The notes: a model not told the origin generated them from the sequence alone. Positions 1 through 9,485 are shown, counted from the stretch's first letter. The stretch: 43,165 nt of DNA from Oribacterium sp. P6A1 (GCF_000702885.1 NZ_JNKO01000023.1:1-43165), one strand, 5' to 3'. Translations and numbers: made by a program.

Positions 1-1316
1 TGCCAAGCAGAAAAGATGTTGAAGTTACGGAAATGATGATGAGAGCCTGCCAGATTATTGGGATTCCTATCCTAGACCACATCATTGTCGGAACTAATGA
101 CCGCTATTTTTCTTTTCATGAAAAAGATGTTTTGAAAGTTCCGGAGATAGAGATAGCACATGACATTGACACATTCAGTTGGGAGGAAAGTGAAGTGGCT
201 GAACATCAAACAAATTTTGATCCAAGGACAGCAGCGGAAGAACGAAAACAGGAAATGAAGGAGATCACAGACCGCCTGGAAAAAGGTGTGTCTGAGATAT
301 TTCAGAGTGAGAAGTATCAGAAATTCCTGGATACCATGGCAAAGTTCCCGCATTACAGCATTAACAATAACATCCTTATCATGATGCAGAAACCGGATGC
401 GACACTATGCCAGTCATACACCGGATGGAAACAGATGGGGCGATATGTAAAGAAAGGCGAAAAGGGAATAAGGATACTTGCTCCGGCACCCTATAAGCTG
501 GAGCGGCTCCAGAACAAACTTGATGACAAGGGAAAAGAGATACTCGATAAGGACGGTGAGCCGGTAAGGGAGACTGTTGAGATCAATGTCACAGCATTTA
601 AACCTGTGAGTACCTTTGACCTATCACAAACAGAGGGTGAACCGCTTCCGACTCTGGGAGTTTCGGAACTTGCAGGTAGCGTAGACGGCTATGAAAAGCT
701 CTTTGAAGCTATCAGAGTGGTAAGTCCCGTGCCTATAGCTTTTGAAGATATAGAGGGAGAGACAAAAGGGTATTTCCATACTGCTGAAAAACGTATAGCT
801 ATTCAGGAAGGAATGAGTGAGATTCAGAACATAAAAACCGCTATACATGAGATGGCCCACGCCAAGCTCCATAATATGGAAGTACAGAAGAACAGAGAGG
901 ATGGCGGGCAAACGAGATCCAGTAAAGAAATTGAAGCGGAATCAGTTGCTTATACCGTTTGTCAGCATTTTGGCATAGACACATCAGATTACAGCTTTGC
1001 CTATGTAGCCGGATGGTCCCAGGGTAAAGAGATGCCGGAACTTAAAGAATCCCTGAACACCATCAGGACGGCAGCTTCTGAACTTATATCAGCTATTGAA
1101 GAAAAAACAGTGGAACTGATCGAGGAAAAGAAACTGACTTCTGAACTTAAACAGGATGTACAAATAAAAGAAGATCTTGGCCATGAAGAGAATAAAGCAG
1201 ACAACGAGAAGGACGTTCCTAGTAAAGAATCCATACGTAAAAAACTGAAAGAAAATGAAAAAGCAGTATCAAAGAAAAAATCAAAGGCTAAGAATAACAG
1301 GGAGGAATCAAGATAA
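1..1316 (+). CDS. RadC-tail / ArdC-like ssDNA-binding protein with ImmA/IrrE-type metallopeptidase motif, 5' partial
   Basis: The reading frame is open to the left window edge, so the start is missing; the ATG at 33 is internal. The first codons (from base 3) encode SRKDVEVTEMMMRACQIIG and continue into LLDHIIVG-like residues, which match the C-terminal part of a RadC/JAB domain. After this comes an ArdC-type N-terminal domain (about residues 75-150 counted from ATG 33: YQKFLDTMAKFPHYSINNN, then GWKQMGRYVKKGEKGI), known for ssDNA binding and anti-restriction in conjugative elements. A zinc-peptidase motif HEMAH lies at 272-276 with a downstream ESVAY glutamate. The tail is acidic and lysine-rich. 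It overlaps topB by one base (TAATG), so the two are translationally coupled. In Tn1549-like elements this LtrC/ArdC-type gene also sits beside topB. Domain calls are by eye. Confidence 0.8.
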   Translation, partial: PSRKDVEVTEMMMRACQIIGIPILDHIIVGTNDRYFSFHEKDVLKVPEIEIAHDIDTFSWEESEVAEHQTNFDPRTAAEERKQEMKEITDRLEKGVSEIFQSEKYQKFLDTMAKFPHYSINNNILIMMQKPDATLCQSYTGWKQMGRYVKKGEKGIRILAPAPYKLERLQNKLDDKGKEILDKDGEPVRETVEINVTAFKPVSTFDLSQTEGEPLPTLGVSELAGSVDGYEKLFEAIRVVSPVPIAFEDIEGETKGYFHTAEKRIAIQEGMSEIQNIKTAIHEMAHAKLHNMEVQKNREDGGQTRSSKEIEAESVAYTVCQHFGIDTSDYSFAYVAGWSQGKEMPELKESLNTIRTAASELISAIEEKTVELIEEKKLTSELKQDVQIKEDLGHEENKADNEKDVPSKESIRKKLKENEKAVSKKKSKAKNNREESR

Positions 1317-3472
1317 TGAAGCTTGTGGTAACGGAAAAACCATCTGTCGCGGAATCCATATCAAAAGTCATAGGAGCCACAGAAAGAAAAGACGGTTACC
1401 TGGAAGGGAACGGATATATCGTCAGCTGGTGCTTCGGGCACCTCATAGAACTTGCACAGCCGCATGATTATGACCAGAAATACGAGAAATGGAGAAAGGA
1501 AGACCTTCCTATTTTTCCGGATCCTTTCAGGTATGCTGTAACAGAAAGCACAAAGAAACAGTTCGGTATCCTTAAGGATCTGATGAACCGTAAAAATGTT
1601 ATAAGTCTTATCGAAGCCACAGATGCCGGACGTGAAGGAGAACTTATCTTCCACCTTGTATATGAACAGGCAAAATGCAGCAAGCCCTTCGAAAGGCTCT
1701 GGATATCATCTATGGAAGATTCGGCCATAGAAGAAGGCTTCAGAAATCTGAGACCATCAAGTGAATACGATGCTTTATATGAAGCAGCATTATGCCGGGA
1801 GCGTGCCGACTGGATCGTCGGTATCAATGCTACCCGGCTTTTCTCAACCCTGTATGGTCAGACTCTGAACGTAGGACGAGTCATGACACCGACACTCGGC
1901 ATGATTGTTGGACGAGAAGCCGAGATCAATGCCTTCAGATCAGAGCCTTTCTACAATGCCGAGATAAGTGTGGCAGGCATCCCGCTTGTAAGTGAAAGAT
2001 TCAAAGACCGGCAGGAGGCAGAAAGGATTCTTTCGGAAACAGTGGAAGATGGAAATGCGATCATAAAGAGCATAAAGACTACAGATAGATCTGAGAGGCC
2101 ACCGCTTTTATATGATCTGACATCTCTCCAGAGAGATGCGAACAGGTACTATGGCTTCACAGCTCAGGAAACCCTGGACAACGCCCAGAGCCTTTATGAG
2201 AAAAAGCTCATAACTTACCCAAGAACAGACAGCCGGTATCTCACAGATGATATGGGCAACAGTACTTTAAAGCTTGCTTCTGAAATGAAAAAGAAATTCG
2301 GAATAACCAAAGATGCTCCCTCGCATGAGGACAAGCTTCTTAACAGCAGCAAGGTAAGTGACCACCATGCAATCATCCCTACTGACAATGTCTCCCGGGA
2401 AGACTTTGGTGACCTTACTTCAGGAGAACAGAGGATTCTTTCACTTGTTGCTGCAAGGCTTCTTTCATCATTGGGAGATCCGGCTACGGTAACTGAGTAT
2501 GAACTTACAGTAACCTGCGGAGAACATGAATTTGAAACAAGATCAAAGGTTATGAAAGATCCCGGTTGGAGAGAGACAGAGGAATACATCATTGGAAAGA
2601 AAAAACAAAAGGATGAAGAGAGTGAAGCAGAAGATGAAGCGGATGTTGAATATGCAGATGCAAATGCTTCCGACAAAAAAACATTAAAAGATATCCTTTC
2701 AGAAGCTCCGGAAATTCTTTCAGAGGGAAGAGCTATCCATATAGATGGTCAGAAAATCAGAGAAGGGATGACAACACCGAAGAAAAGATTCACCGAAAGT
2801 GCACTACTTTCAGCAATGGAACGTGCAGGTGCAGATAAGGCACCGGATGAAGCAGAGCGTAAGGGCCTTGGAACACCTGCAACCAGAGCTGGTATCATCG
2901 AAAAACTTGTAAGAGTGGGGTTCATCGAAAGAAAGGGAGATAAAAAAACAAAATACCTTGTACCTACCCACAAGGGAATTGCCCTTATCACAGTCATGCC
3001 GGAAATGATACAGTCACCGGAAATGACAGCAGAATGGGAACAGAAACTTATGGAAGTGGAGAAACAGAATCTCGATGCAGAGGCATTTATGAAAGGGATA
3101 GAGGAGATGATCTCAGGTCTTATCGATACCTATAAGATTGTAGAGGATACCCCAGCCCTCATGAAGCCGGGATATGAAACTATAGGGAAATGCCCATCCT
3201 GCGGATCTGATGTGGTAGAGAAGTCCGCTGGATTCTTCTGCAGTAACAGAGATTGCAGATTTGCATTATGGAGAAACAATCGGTTCCTTGAGTCTCTGTC
3301 AAAGAAGATGACAAAAGAAATAGCAGTGTCTCTCCTTAAGGATGGAAAATGCAGACTCAGGAAATGCAGATCCATAAAGACCGGAAAGACCTATGATACA
3401 ACACTTGTCTTAAATACAAAAGATGATGGTCAGGCAGGTTTCATTCTGGATTTTGGTAAGAAGAAAAGATAG
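1316..3472 (+). CDS. topB: DNA topoisomerase III (type IA)
   Basis: A type IA topoisomerase that passes single strands and resolves intermediates, often carried by conjugative elements for transfer or replication. Visible motifs are the TOPRIM start VTEKPSVA (residues 5-12), the acidic TOPRIM motif EATDAGREGELIF (about 99-111), and the active-site tyrosine in YPRTDSRYL (Tyr301). A C-terminal zinc ribbon runs CPSCG (from 626) to CSNRDC. At 718 residues it is a normal length for element-borne TopB. An acidic, charged insert (EESEAEDEADVEY) lies near residues 430-445, between catalytic-core segments. The ATG overlaps the preceding stop by one base. This is element-type TopB rather than chromosomal TopA, judged from the short zinc tail and its neighbours. 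Confidence 0.95.
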   Translation: MKLVVTEKPSVAESISKVIGATERKDGYLEGNGYIVSWCFGHLIELAQPHDYDQKYEKWRKEDLPIFPDPFRYAVTESTKKQFGILKDLMNRKNVISLIEATDAGREGELIFHLVYEQAKCSKPFERLWISSMEDSAIEEGFRNLRPSSEYDALYEAALCRERADWIVGINATRLFSTLYGQTLNVGRVMTPTLGMIVGREAEINAFRSEPFYNAEISVAGIPLVSERFKDRQEAERILSETVEDGNAIIKSIKTTDRSERPPLLYDLTSLQRDANRYYGFTAQETLDNAQSLYEKKLITYPRTDSRYLTDDMGNSTLKLASEMKKKFGITKDAPSHEDKLLNSSKVSDHHAIIPTDNVSREDFGDLTSGEQRILSLVAARLLSSLGDPATVTEYELTVTCGEHEFETRSKVMKDPGWRETEEYIIGKKKQKDEESEAEDEADVEYADANASDKKTLKDILSEAPEILSEGRAIHIDGQKIREGMTTPKKRFTESALLSAMERAGADKAPDEAERKGLGTPATRAGIIEKLVRVGFIERKGDKKTKYLVPTHKGIALITVMPEMIQSPEMTAEWEQKLMEVEKQNLDAEAFMKGIEEMISGLIDTYKIVEDTPALMKPGYETIGKCPSCGSDVVEKSAGFFCSNRDCRFALWRNNRFLESLSKKMTKEIAVSLLKDGKCRLRKCRSIKTGKTYDTTLVLNTKDDGQAGFILDFGKKKR

Positions 3473-3481
3473 GGAGGTAGT

Positions 3482-3832
3482 ATGAACACAGTAGCAGCTA
3501 AGAGAACGATACGGCGGTGGGATGAGATAAATGGCGTTTATGTTGAAGAAAGAGTGCCTTGCAGTGGTTTCAGTGACATGACTGATGGTTGTGCGCCTAA
3601 GAGCCCTGTGGATGATAACCCATTGAAAAATGCTGAGATGACTCTGGAGGATGATTATGACTCCATCGATGGAATCATTAACAATGGGTCTAAGAAAGAT
3701 AATGAAGAAAAATTCCAGGAAGAGCAGAAATCAGTTAAAGATAAGATCAGGGAGCATGAGGAAAAGATAAAAGCCCTCAGCAGGGAACCACAGAAGATCC
3801 GGAAACCATCATTATGCCGGGACAGGAACTGA
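3482..3832 (+). CDS. Small conjugation-module protein of unknown function
   Basis: 116 residues preceded by a good ribosome-binding site (GGGAGG, 3474-3479). The N-terminal half has no recognisable domain. The C-terminal half (about 70-110) is a highly charged predicted coiled coil (EEKFQEEQKSVKDKIREHEE). It sits between topB and mobC, and its stop is two bases from the chosen MobC start, so it belongs to the same operon. Small unknown proteins at this place are common in clostridial conjugative elements. A relaxosome accessory role is possible but only from position. Confidence 0.65.
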   Translation: MNTVAAKRTIRRWDEINGVYVEERVPCSGFSDMTDGCAPKSPVDDNPLKNAEMTLEDDYDSIDGIINNGSKKDNEEKFQEEQKSVKDKIREHEEKIKALSREPQKIRKPSLCRDRN

Positions 3833-3834
3833 AA

Positions 3835-4167
3835 ATGGGAAAAACGAAGCGTCTTGAAGCAAGACTCACAGAGCAGGAACTTGAACTCATCGAAGATAAA
3901 ATGAAACAATGCGGCATAAAGAACAAAAGCGCTTTTCTCCGTAAGATGGCTATAGATGGGTATCTGATCCAACTGGATCTTTCGGATGTGAAGGAGATGA
4001 TACGTCTCCTTCGCATCAACTCCAATAATCTGAACCAATATGCCAGGAAAGCCAATGAATGTGGTTCTGTCTATGAGAAGGATATACGGGATCTACAGAA
4101 TCAGCAGAAGCTTCTCTGGGTGGAAATGAGAAAGATACTTGAGAATCTGAGTAAGCTTCAGGAGTAA
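3835..4167 (+). CDS. mobC: MobC-like relaxosome accessory protein
   Basis: MobC-family proteins bind oriT next to the relaxase and help open the DNA at the nick site. The protein begins MGKTKRLEARLTEQELELI, a ribbon-helix-helix-like start, followed by KMKQCGIKNKSAFLRKMAI and NSNNLNQYARKAN, both typical of MobC. I chose ATG 3835 over 3814 because AGGA lies seven bases upstream and the start follows the previous stop by two bases (TGAAAATG), suggesting coupling. It precedes the relaxase by about 70 bases, the usual mobC-relaxase order. Confidence 0.85.
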   Translation: MGKTKRLEARLTEQELELIEDKMKQCGIKNKSAFLRKMAIDGYLIQLDLSDVKEMIRLLRINSNNLNQYARKANECGSVYEKDIRDLQNQQKLLWVEMRKILENLSKLQE

Positions 4168-4238
4168 TGATGGGGCTGACAGAAATAATATTCGCCATAT
4201 TTTTACTTTGAGCAGTTTTCAGGAGGAGGTGATGATAG

Positions 4239-5675
4239 ATAGCAACTACAAGACTGATCGCGATGCACCAGAACAGGGGAAAGACTGTAGCCCAATGTCT
4301 CAAAGCAAGAACTGACTATGCCAAGAATGGTGAAAAGACAGAGAATGAAGAACTGATATCTTCCTATGCCTGTGACAAGGAAACAGTGGATCAGGAATTT
4401 CTTCTTGCGAAGCAGGAGTACCTCAGGATAACCGGACGGAAACAGAAGGGAGATATCATCGCCTATCAAATACGACAGTCCTTTAAGCCCGGGGAGATCA
4501 CACCGGAGGAGGCCAATGCCGTAGGCTATGAAACAGCCATGCGCTTCACCAAAGGAAATCATGCTTTCATAGTAGCCACACATATTGATAAAGCCCATAT
4601 TCATAATCACATCATATTCAACTCCACAAATCTTAACTGTGACAGGAAATTCAGGGATTCATGGTTCATAGCTCTGGTCCTTCAGAAAGTCAGCGATATA
4701 GTGTGTCTTGAGCATGCGCTGTCTGTCATCAAACCGCGAAAACCTTCCGAGAGAGATAATAAAAATCCGTTCCACAGGGTATCTCTGAGAAAAGAACTTA
4801 GAGAACATATCGATAAGCTTCTCCGGCAAGATACAAAGGACCTTGATGAGTTTCTGAGACGATTAAAGGAATCCGGATATGAAATAAAATATGGTAAACA
4901 TATTTCTGTAAAAGGAAACGGTCAGAAAAGATTCATCAGGTTATCTTCTCTTGGAGAAGGTTACACTGAAGATGACATAAGGAAACGTATTTTAAGAGAA
5001 GAAGAGCCTGATTCCAAAGATCAGAAACAATCCGGGAAGGAGAGTCAACAGTCATCCCAAAAGAGAAGAGCACCTGCAAGAGGATTTGACCTTCTCATCG
5101 ATATCAATAAGAAGATGCAGGAAGGAAAAGGTAAGGGATATGAACGCTGGGCAAAGATATATAATGTTAAGCAGATCACCAAGGCACTTCTGTTCCTACA
5201 AGAGCATGGCATAAGAGACTATGAGGAACTTTCAAAAAAGGCAGACCAGACTACAGAAAGATTCAATGATGTGTCCAGTCAAATAAAAGAGAAAGAAGAA
5301 AAGCTCAATGATATAGCATCTCTCAAAATGCATATCATAAACTTCGCAAAGACAAAGAAGATTTATGATGCTTACCTTGATTCAAGGTACGACAAAGATT
5401 TTTTTGAGGCACACAGGGAAGAGATAACACTTCACAGGGCTGCGAAGGAAGCCTTCACCAGATACAGAGGCAAGAAACTCCCGAAGGTCAATGAACTATC
5501 TGAACAGTACAGGGAAGTTCTGGCAGAAAAACGAAAGGTGTACAGTGAATATAAGGAGGCAAGGAAGGAAATGATGGATGTGAAGATCGCAAAGCAGGAT
5601 ATCGACAGGTTCCTGAAGATAGACGAGGAACAACACCGGAAAGATAAGAACAAAATACAAGAACAGACCAGATGA
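4239..5675 (+). CDS. MOBP-type relaxase/mobilization nuclease (MobA/VirD2 family), apparent ATA start
   Basis: The relaxase nicks oriT and pilots the transferred strand. The N-terminus reads (M)ATTRLIAMHQNRGKTVAQC; Tyr27 in TDYAKN is the likely nucleophile. The metal-binding histidine motif HIDKAHIHNH spans 115-124. The C-terminal half is long, charged and helical. The first in-frame ATG is at 4263, but family members usually begin MATTRLI. Those residues are encoded directly upstream, starting with ATA at 4239, nine bases after AGGAGG (4224-4229), and an in-frame TAG lies immediately before it. I therefore place the start at ATA, giving 478 residues. ATG 4263 would lie more than 30 bases from the ribosome-binding site. 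The family is certain; the start codon is inference. Confidence 0.9.
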   Translation: MATTRLIAMHQNRGKTVAQCLKARTDYAKNGEKTENEELISSYACDKETVDQEFLLAKQEYLRITGRKQKGDIIAYQIRQSFKPGEITPEEANAVGYETAMRFTKGNHAFIVATHIDKAHIHNHIIFNSTNLNCDRKFRDSWFIALVLQKVSDIVCLEHALSVIKPRKPSERDNKNPFHRVSLRKELREHIDKLLRQDTKDLDEFLRRLKESGYEIKYGKHISVKGNGQKRFIRLSSLGEGYTEDDIRKRILREEEPDSKDQKQSGKESQQSSQKRRAPARGFDLLIDINKKMQEGKGKGYERWAKIYNVKQITKALLFLQEHGIRDYEELSKKADQTTERFNDVSSQIKEKEEKLNDIASLKMHIINFAKTKKIYDAYLDSRYDKDFFEAHREEITLHRAAKEAFTRYRGKKLPKVNELSEQYREVLAEKRKVYSEYKEARKEMMDVKIAKQDIDRFLKIDEEQHRKDKNKIQEQTR

Positions 5676-5679
5676 ATTT

Positions 5680-5724
5680 ACGGGTGGATAGCATTTATAA
5701 GATGCTGTTCACCCGTTTTTTTTT
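5680..5724 (+). terminator. Intrinsic terminator after the relaxase gene
   Basis: The stem ACGGGTG (5680-5686) pairs with CACCCGT (5710-5716), with an inner AGCAT/ATGCT pairing in the loop. It is followed directly by a run of nine T. It lies four bases after the relaxase stop and closes the mobilization operon. Confidence 0.9.
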
Positions 5725-6091
5725 ATTTCAGAAAAAACCATGAAAGTCACGGATGCAAAATATGCAGTTGGCCTGAACGCCCGGCGTTCAGTTCTGGGGG
5801 ATTGGGGGCTACCCCTCAACAAGCTAAAGCCCATTTGTACTACATGGGCACTGCTTGCCACGATTATTTGGAATCCTAGAAAACCAAGCGATCCATAATT
5901 CGACTAATAGATGAATCAATTATTATATATTAATCTTAATTCCTCTGAATTATTGAATCTCTAATAACATTTTAGAAACTTTTAGTGCATATATACCAAG
6001 ATATTATTCTTAAGATAATCGTACTATGATATTATTAGGTTATAATATTTTAAGATTCAATAGTGTGAGCGTTAGCAAAGAGGTATCTGAT
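5725..6091. other. Intergenic region: possible oriT, then AT-rich leader
   Basis: 367 bases with no supported gene. The first half is GC-richer and holds three inverted repeats: a 19-base palindrome CTGAACGCC-C-GGCGTTCAG (5773-5791), GGGG/CCCC (5804-5815) and GCCCAT/ATGGGC (5829-5849). Clustered repeats directly beside mobC and a relaxase suggest an origin of transfer, but I cannot match a known nic sequence. The second half is very AT-rich and contains TATAAT at 6041-6046 without a good -35, plus CATAATTCGA at 5894-5903, close to a motif seen at 18915 and 25505. Confidence 0.4.
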
Positions 6092-6322
6092 ATGAAGGTG
6101 AGTTACAACAAGCTATGGAAAATCTTGATTGATAAAAAAATGAGTAAAAGTAAACTTCGTGATGCCGTTAATATGAGTTCCAATACACTTGCTAAGATGG
6201 GAAAAGAAGAAACAATATCCATGGAAGTGATTATGAGGATATGCAAAGTATTGCAATGTGATATTGGTGACATAATGGAGATTATCCCAACAGAAGGACA
6301 TGATTATAATCATGAAGCGTGA
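6092..6322 (+). CDS. Small Cro/C1-like HTH regulator (YozG-like)
   Basis: 76 residues. The frame extends upstream to 6026, but AGAGG lies just before ATG 6092, and family members begin like MKVSYNKLWKILIDKKMSK. The helix-turn-helix is SKSKLRDAVNMSSNTLAKMG, then EVIMRICKVLQCDIGDIMEI. Stand-alone HTH proteins of this type frequently lead restriction-modification cassettes and act as controller or repressor proteins. Here it directly precedes the helicase/methyltransferase pair by 67 bases, so autoregulation of the defence operon is a reasonable inference. Confidence 0.8.
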   Translation: MKVSYNKLWKILIDKKMSKSKLRDAVNMSSNTLAKMGKEETISMEVIMRICKVLQCDIGDIMEIIPTEGHDYNHEA

Positions 6323-6389
6323 CAGTATAAAAAATTCTTTTTATCGTTATTTGTGACCGCCAGCCAAAGGTTGTGGAATGGAGATTATT

Positions 6390-9300
6390 ATGGAACATAA
6401 GAATTTATATGTAGTTGATAATTCATCAGAGGAGCAAAGTGTAAAACAATATTTGTCTGAATGGTGTTCTGTATCTAAGCAAATGGATATTGCGACAGGC
6501 TATTTTGAAATAGGCGGTCTTCTTGTTCTTGATAAAGAATGGCAAAAGCTTGATAAAATCAGAATCATTTTAGGAAATGAGATGACAAAGCGTACCAAGG
6601 ATGTTATCGATTCTGTTGTGAAAACTCTTTTAAATAGACTAAACAATAGTATAGACCAGGAACAGGAACATAATGAGTTTTTGATAGGTGTTCCTGCTAT
6701 ACTAGATGCAATGAAAAACAAGAAAATCGAGTGCCGTGTATTTGACAAGAATAAGTTTCATGCTAAAGCATATATAACTTATTTTAGAGATGACTATAAA
6801 GGACAATTTATATCATCTATGAATCTTCCAGATGGTTATGCCTTGGTAGGATCCAGTAATTTTACTCACGCTGGACTTACAAAAAATATGGAATTAAATG
6901 TACAGGTTAATAACAACGTTTCAGAGCTTCAAAACTGGTTTGAGGCGCGATGGAATGAGGCTGAAGATATTACTGAAGCTGTTCTTCAAGTTATAGAAAA
7001 TCACTGTAAAGAATATAGCCCATATGATGTTTATCTTCGTTCCATGTATGAATATTTTAAAAGTAGAGAAGAAACTATATCAGAGTGGGAGAATCATGAA
7101 TCTGTAGTATATAGAGGACTTTCTCAATATCAAAAGGACGGATACAACAGTCTTGTAGAAATAGCCAATCACTATTCAGGTGCTTTCCTTTGCGATGGTG
7201 TGGGACTCGGCAAGACATTTGTTGGTCTGATGTTAATAGAGAGGTTTGTAAAGAAAGAACGTAAAAATGTTGTCCTGATGGTTCCTGCAGCAGCAAGAAT
7301 ATCTGTATGGGAGACAACAATAAAAAAATATATTCCAGAGATTCTGGAAGGTTTCTTTCCTTTTAAGATAATAAATCACACTGATCTTTTGTTAGAAAAG
7401 AACGAGAACCTGATGCAACAGATTGCAGAGCAGGCAGAAATTGTAGTAATTGATGAAGCACATCACTTCCGTAACAGATCATCGAATCGCTATCGCAAAC
7501 TATTTGATATGATGGCGTCAGGTAGGCAGAAACAAATGTTTATGTTGACCGCGACACCAATCAATAACAGCTTTTTAGATCTCCAGCATCTAATCGAGCT
7601 ATTTACACATAGGCAGGATGATTATTTTGCACCTGCTCCTCTTGGAATACACAGCCTTCAAGGACATTTCAAGAAAATGGAATCAAAGTTGACTGGTATA
7701 ACAGGTACAAACGTATCAGATTCTATAGATATATCTGATGATATTTTCCGTGGAGATACGTTGGTAAATGAATTGGTTGTACAGAGAAGCCGTGCTTATG
7801 TGAAGAAGAGTCTGGCCAATGAGGAAGGAGCTAAAGTATTATTCTCCATAAGGCAGGCACCAATTGTGGCAAACTATTCATTGAGAAAGTCGTATGGAAA
7901 TCTGATTGATCATTTTGTTGATTCATTTTACAGAAAAGATAAGAAAACGGGAAAAAACTTACCTATTCTTGCATTAGCAGTTTATTCTCCATATGAAGAC
8001 ACTTACTATATTGGTGATAAGTCTAAGATAGATGAGATGAAATCAGGACGACAGCAACAGGTGGTTAATCTGATTCGCCAGCTTTTGCTGAAGAGATTTG
8101 AAAGCTCCGTGGAAGCGTTTGCGGAGACCTGTATCCGCATCTATGCAAGGCTTCGTAAGTTTATCGTAGATTACCAGGAGCAGGGAAATCAGAAACAGTT
8201 GGAACGATTCCTGAATAAACAGGAAGCAATCAGCGATTTTGTTGACAGCTTTATTGAAAAAAATATTATGACTACAGTTGAGGATCTTGAGGATGATCTA
8301 CCGGATTACGTCTGGGAGGTGGAAGAAAATCTTGACGTAAACGATTTTGATATCCGTGCAATGCTGGATGATACAGTGCTGGATATGGAAGTTCTGGCAG
8401 AGTTTATTCAGGATATCATGTGCTTTAAGCCGGAAAATGATGACAAGATCCTGGAACTGGAGCGTATTTTGAAGGAAGATCCACATGTAGCAGGTAAGAA
8501 AGTCATTATCTTTTCGGAATTTCGTGCAACTGCAAAATATATATACAAGGAGTTACAAAAGAGTGGTTTCAAGGGATTAGCTGAGGTGGATGGACAGAGT
8601 AAGGTAAACCGTCATGAGTTGGTTCAGAGATTCGCACCGTATTATAACGACAAGTCATCTGCAGATATTGATGATGAAATCGATATCCTGATTGCAACAG
8701 ATGTGCTCGCAGAAGGTTTGAATTTACAGGATGCATCCTGCCTGATCAATTATGAACTTCATTGGAATCCTGTAAGGCTGATGCAAAGAATCGGTCGTGT
8801 GGATAGAAGACGAAATGCAGAAGTTGAAGAAAGGCTTTTGCATGATCATCCGGAATATGCAGAAGACCGTGAGAAAGCCTTTTACTGGAATTTCTTACCT
8901 CCAACTGAATTGGAGCAGCTATTATCATTATATAGGACAGTTTCTCAAAAGACCCTTCGTATATCTAAGACATTTGGAATCGAAGGCAAGAAATTACTTA
9001 CACCTGAGGACGATTATGAAGCGCTGAAAGAGTTTAACTCACAGTACGAAGGAAAAACATCCAATGATGAAGAAATGGCACTTGCATATCAGGATCTTCT
9101 TGCTGCAAATCCAGGATATGAAGAGACAATTCAGACACTTCCAAAGAAGCTTTATAGTGGTAAAGGTATATCTACAAAGTCAGGATACTTCTTCTGCTAT
9201 GAGCTTCCTACTAAACGAGTAGACGGATCTTGGTCGGATGGAGACGGTCTGTATCGCTGGTATATGGTGGATTCTACAACAGGTGATATTTACACTCAGG

Positions 9301-9485
9301 TGTATGAAATATGGAAATCTATTCAGTGTGAGCCAGATGAAGTACGCAAGTTTGATACCACAGAGGAAGAATTCACGGATGTTCGTAAAAAGTTAGAGAG
9401 CTATATAAAGAAGTCTTACATGAGAGCTGTGCAGGCACCACTAGGAGTGAAACCACGCCTAGTGACATGGATGCAGATTAGATAA
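6390..9485 (+). CDS. PLD-like nuclease fused to SF2 (SNF2-like) helicase
   Basis: About 1,030 residues. The N-terminal phospholipase-D-like domain has one HKD-type half-site, HAKAYITYF (about 124-132), and the partner motif GSSNFTHAGL (about 154-163); one half-site per chain implies a dimeric active site. The SF2 helicase follows with Walker A DGVGLGKT (about 269-276), DEAHH (about 355) and TATP (about 387). The C-terminal lobe has DVLAEGLNLQDA and motif VI QRIGRVDRR. I chose ATG 6390 over 6378 because GGAG lies six bases upstream. It is followed after 13 bases by the methyltransferase, so the pair resembles a split type I/ISP-like restriction enzyme: a DNA translocase with nuclease plus a modification subunit. 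A DISARM component was considered, but its other genes are absent. Confidence 0.88.
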   Translation: MEHKNLYVVDNSSEEQSVKQYLSEWCSVSKQMDIATGYFEIGGLLVLDKEWQKLDKIRIILGNEMTKRTKDVIDSVVKTLLNRLNNSIDQEQEHNEFLIGVPAILDAMKNKKIECRVFDKNKFHAKAYITYFRDDYKGQFISSMNLPDGYALVGSSNFTHAGLTKNMELNVQVNNNVSELQNWFEARWNEAEDITEAVLQVIENHCKEYSPYDVYLRSMYEYFKSREETISEWENHESVVYRGLSQYQKDGYNSLVEIANHYSGAFLCDGVGLGKTFVGLMLIERFVKKERKNVVLMVPAAARISVWETTIKKYIPEILEGFFPFKIINHTDLLLEKNENLMQQIAEQAEIVVIDEAHHFRNRSSNRYRKLFDMMASGRQKQMFMLTATPINNSFLDLQHLIELFTHRQDDYFAPAPLGIHSLQGHFKKMESKLTGITGTNVSDSIDISDDIFRGDTLVNELVVQRSRAYVKKSLANEEGAKVLFSIRQAPIVANYSLRKSYGNLIDHFVDSFYRKDKKTGKNLPILALAVYSPYEDTYYIGDKSKIDEMKSGRQQQVVNLIRQLLLKRFESSVEAFAETCIRIYARLRKFIVDYQEQGNQKQLERFLNKQEAISDFVDSFIEKNIMTTVEDLEDDLPDYVWEVEENLDVNDFDIRAMLDDTVLDMEVLAEFIQDIMCFKPENDDKILELERILKEDPHVAGKKVIIFSEFRATAKYIYKELQKSGFKGLAEVDGQSKVNRHELVQRFAPYYNDKSSADIDDEIDILIATDVLAEGLNLQDASCLINYELHWNPVRLMQRIGRVDRRRNAEVEERLLHDHPEYAEDREKAFYWNFLPPTELEQLLSLYRTVSQKTLRISKTFGIEGKKLLTPEDDYEALKEFNSQYEGKTSNDEEMALAYQDLLAANPGYEETIQTLPKKLYSGKGISTKSGYFFCYELPTKRVDGSWSDGDGLYRWYMVDSTTGDIYTQVYEIWKSIQCEPDEVRKFDTTEEEFTDVRKKLESYIKKSYMRAVQAPLGVKPRLVTWMQIR

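Noticed and set aside
33-1316. Start of the first gene at ATG 33
   Set aside because: The frame stays open and encodes RadC-like residues to the left edge, so ATG 33 is internal.
2215-2676. 153-codon minus-strand ORF inside topB
   Set aside because: It is a serine-rich mirror of the strongly supported TopB frame; the opposite-strand ORFs inside the EAL gene (37838-38395) were rejected for the same reason.
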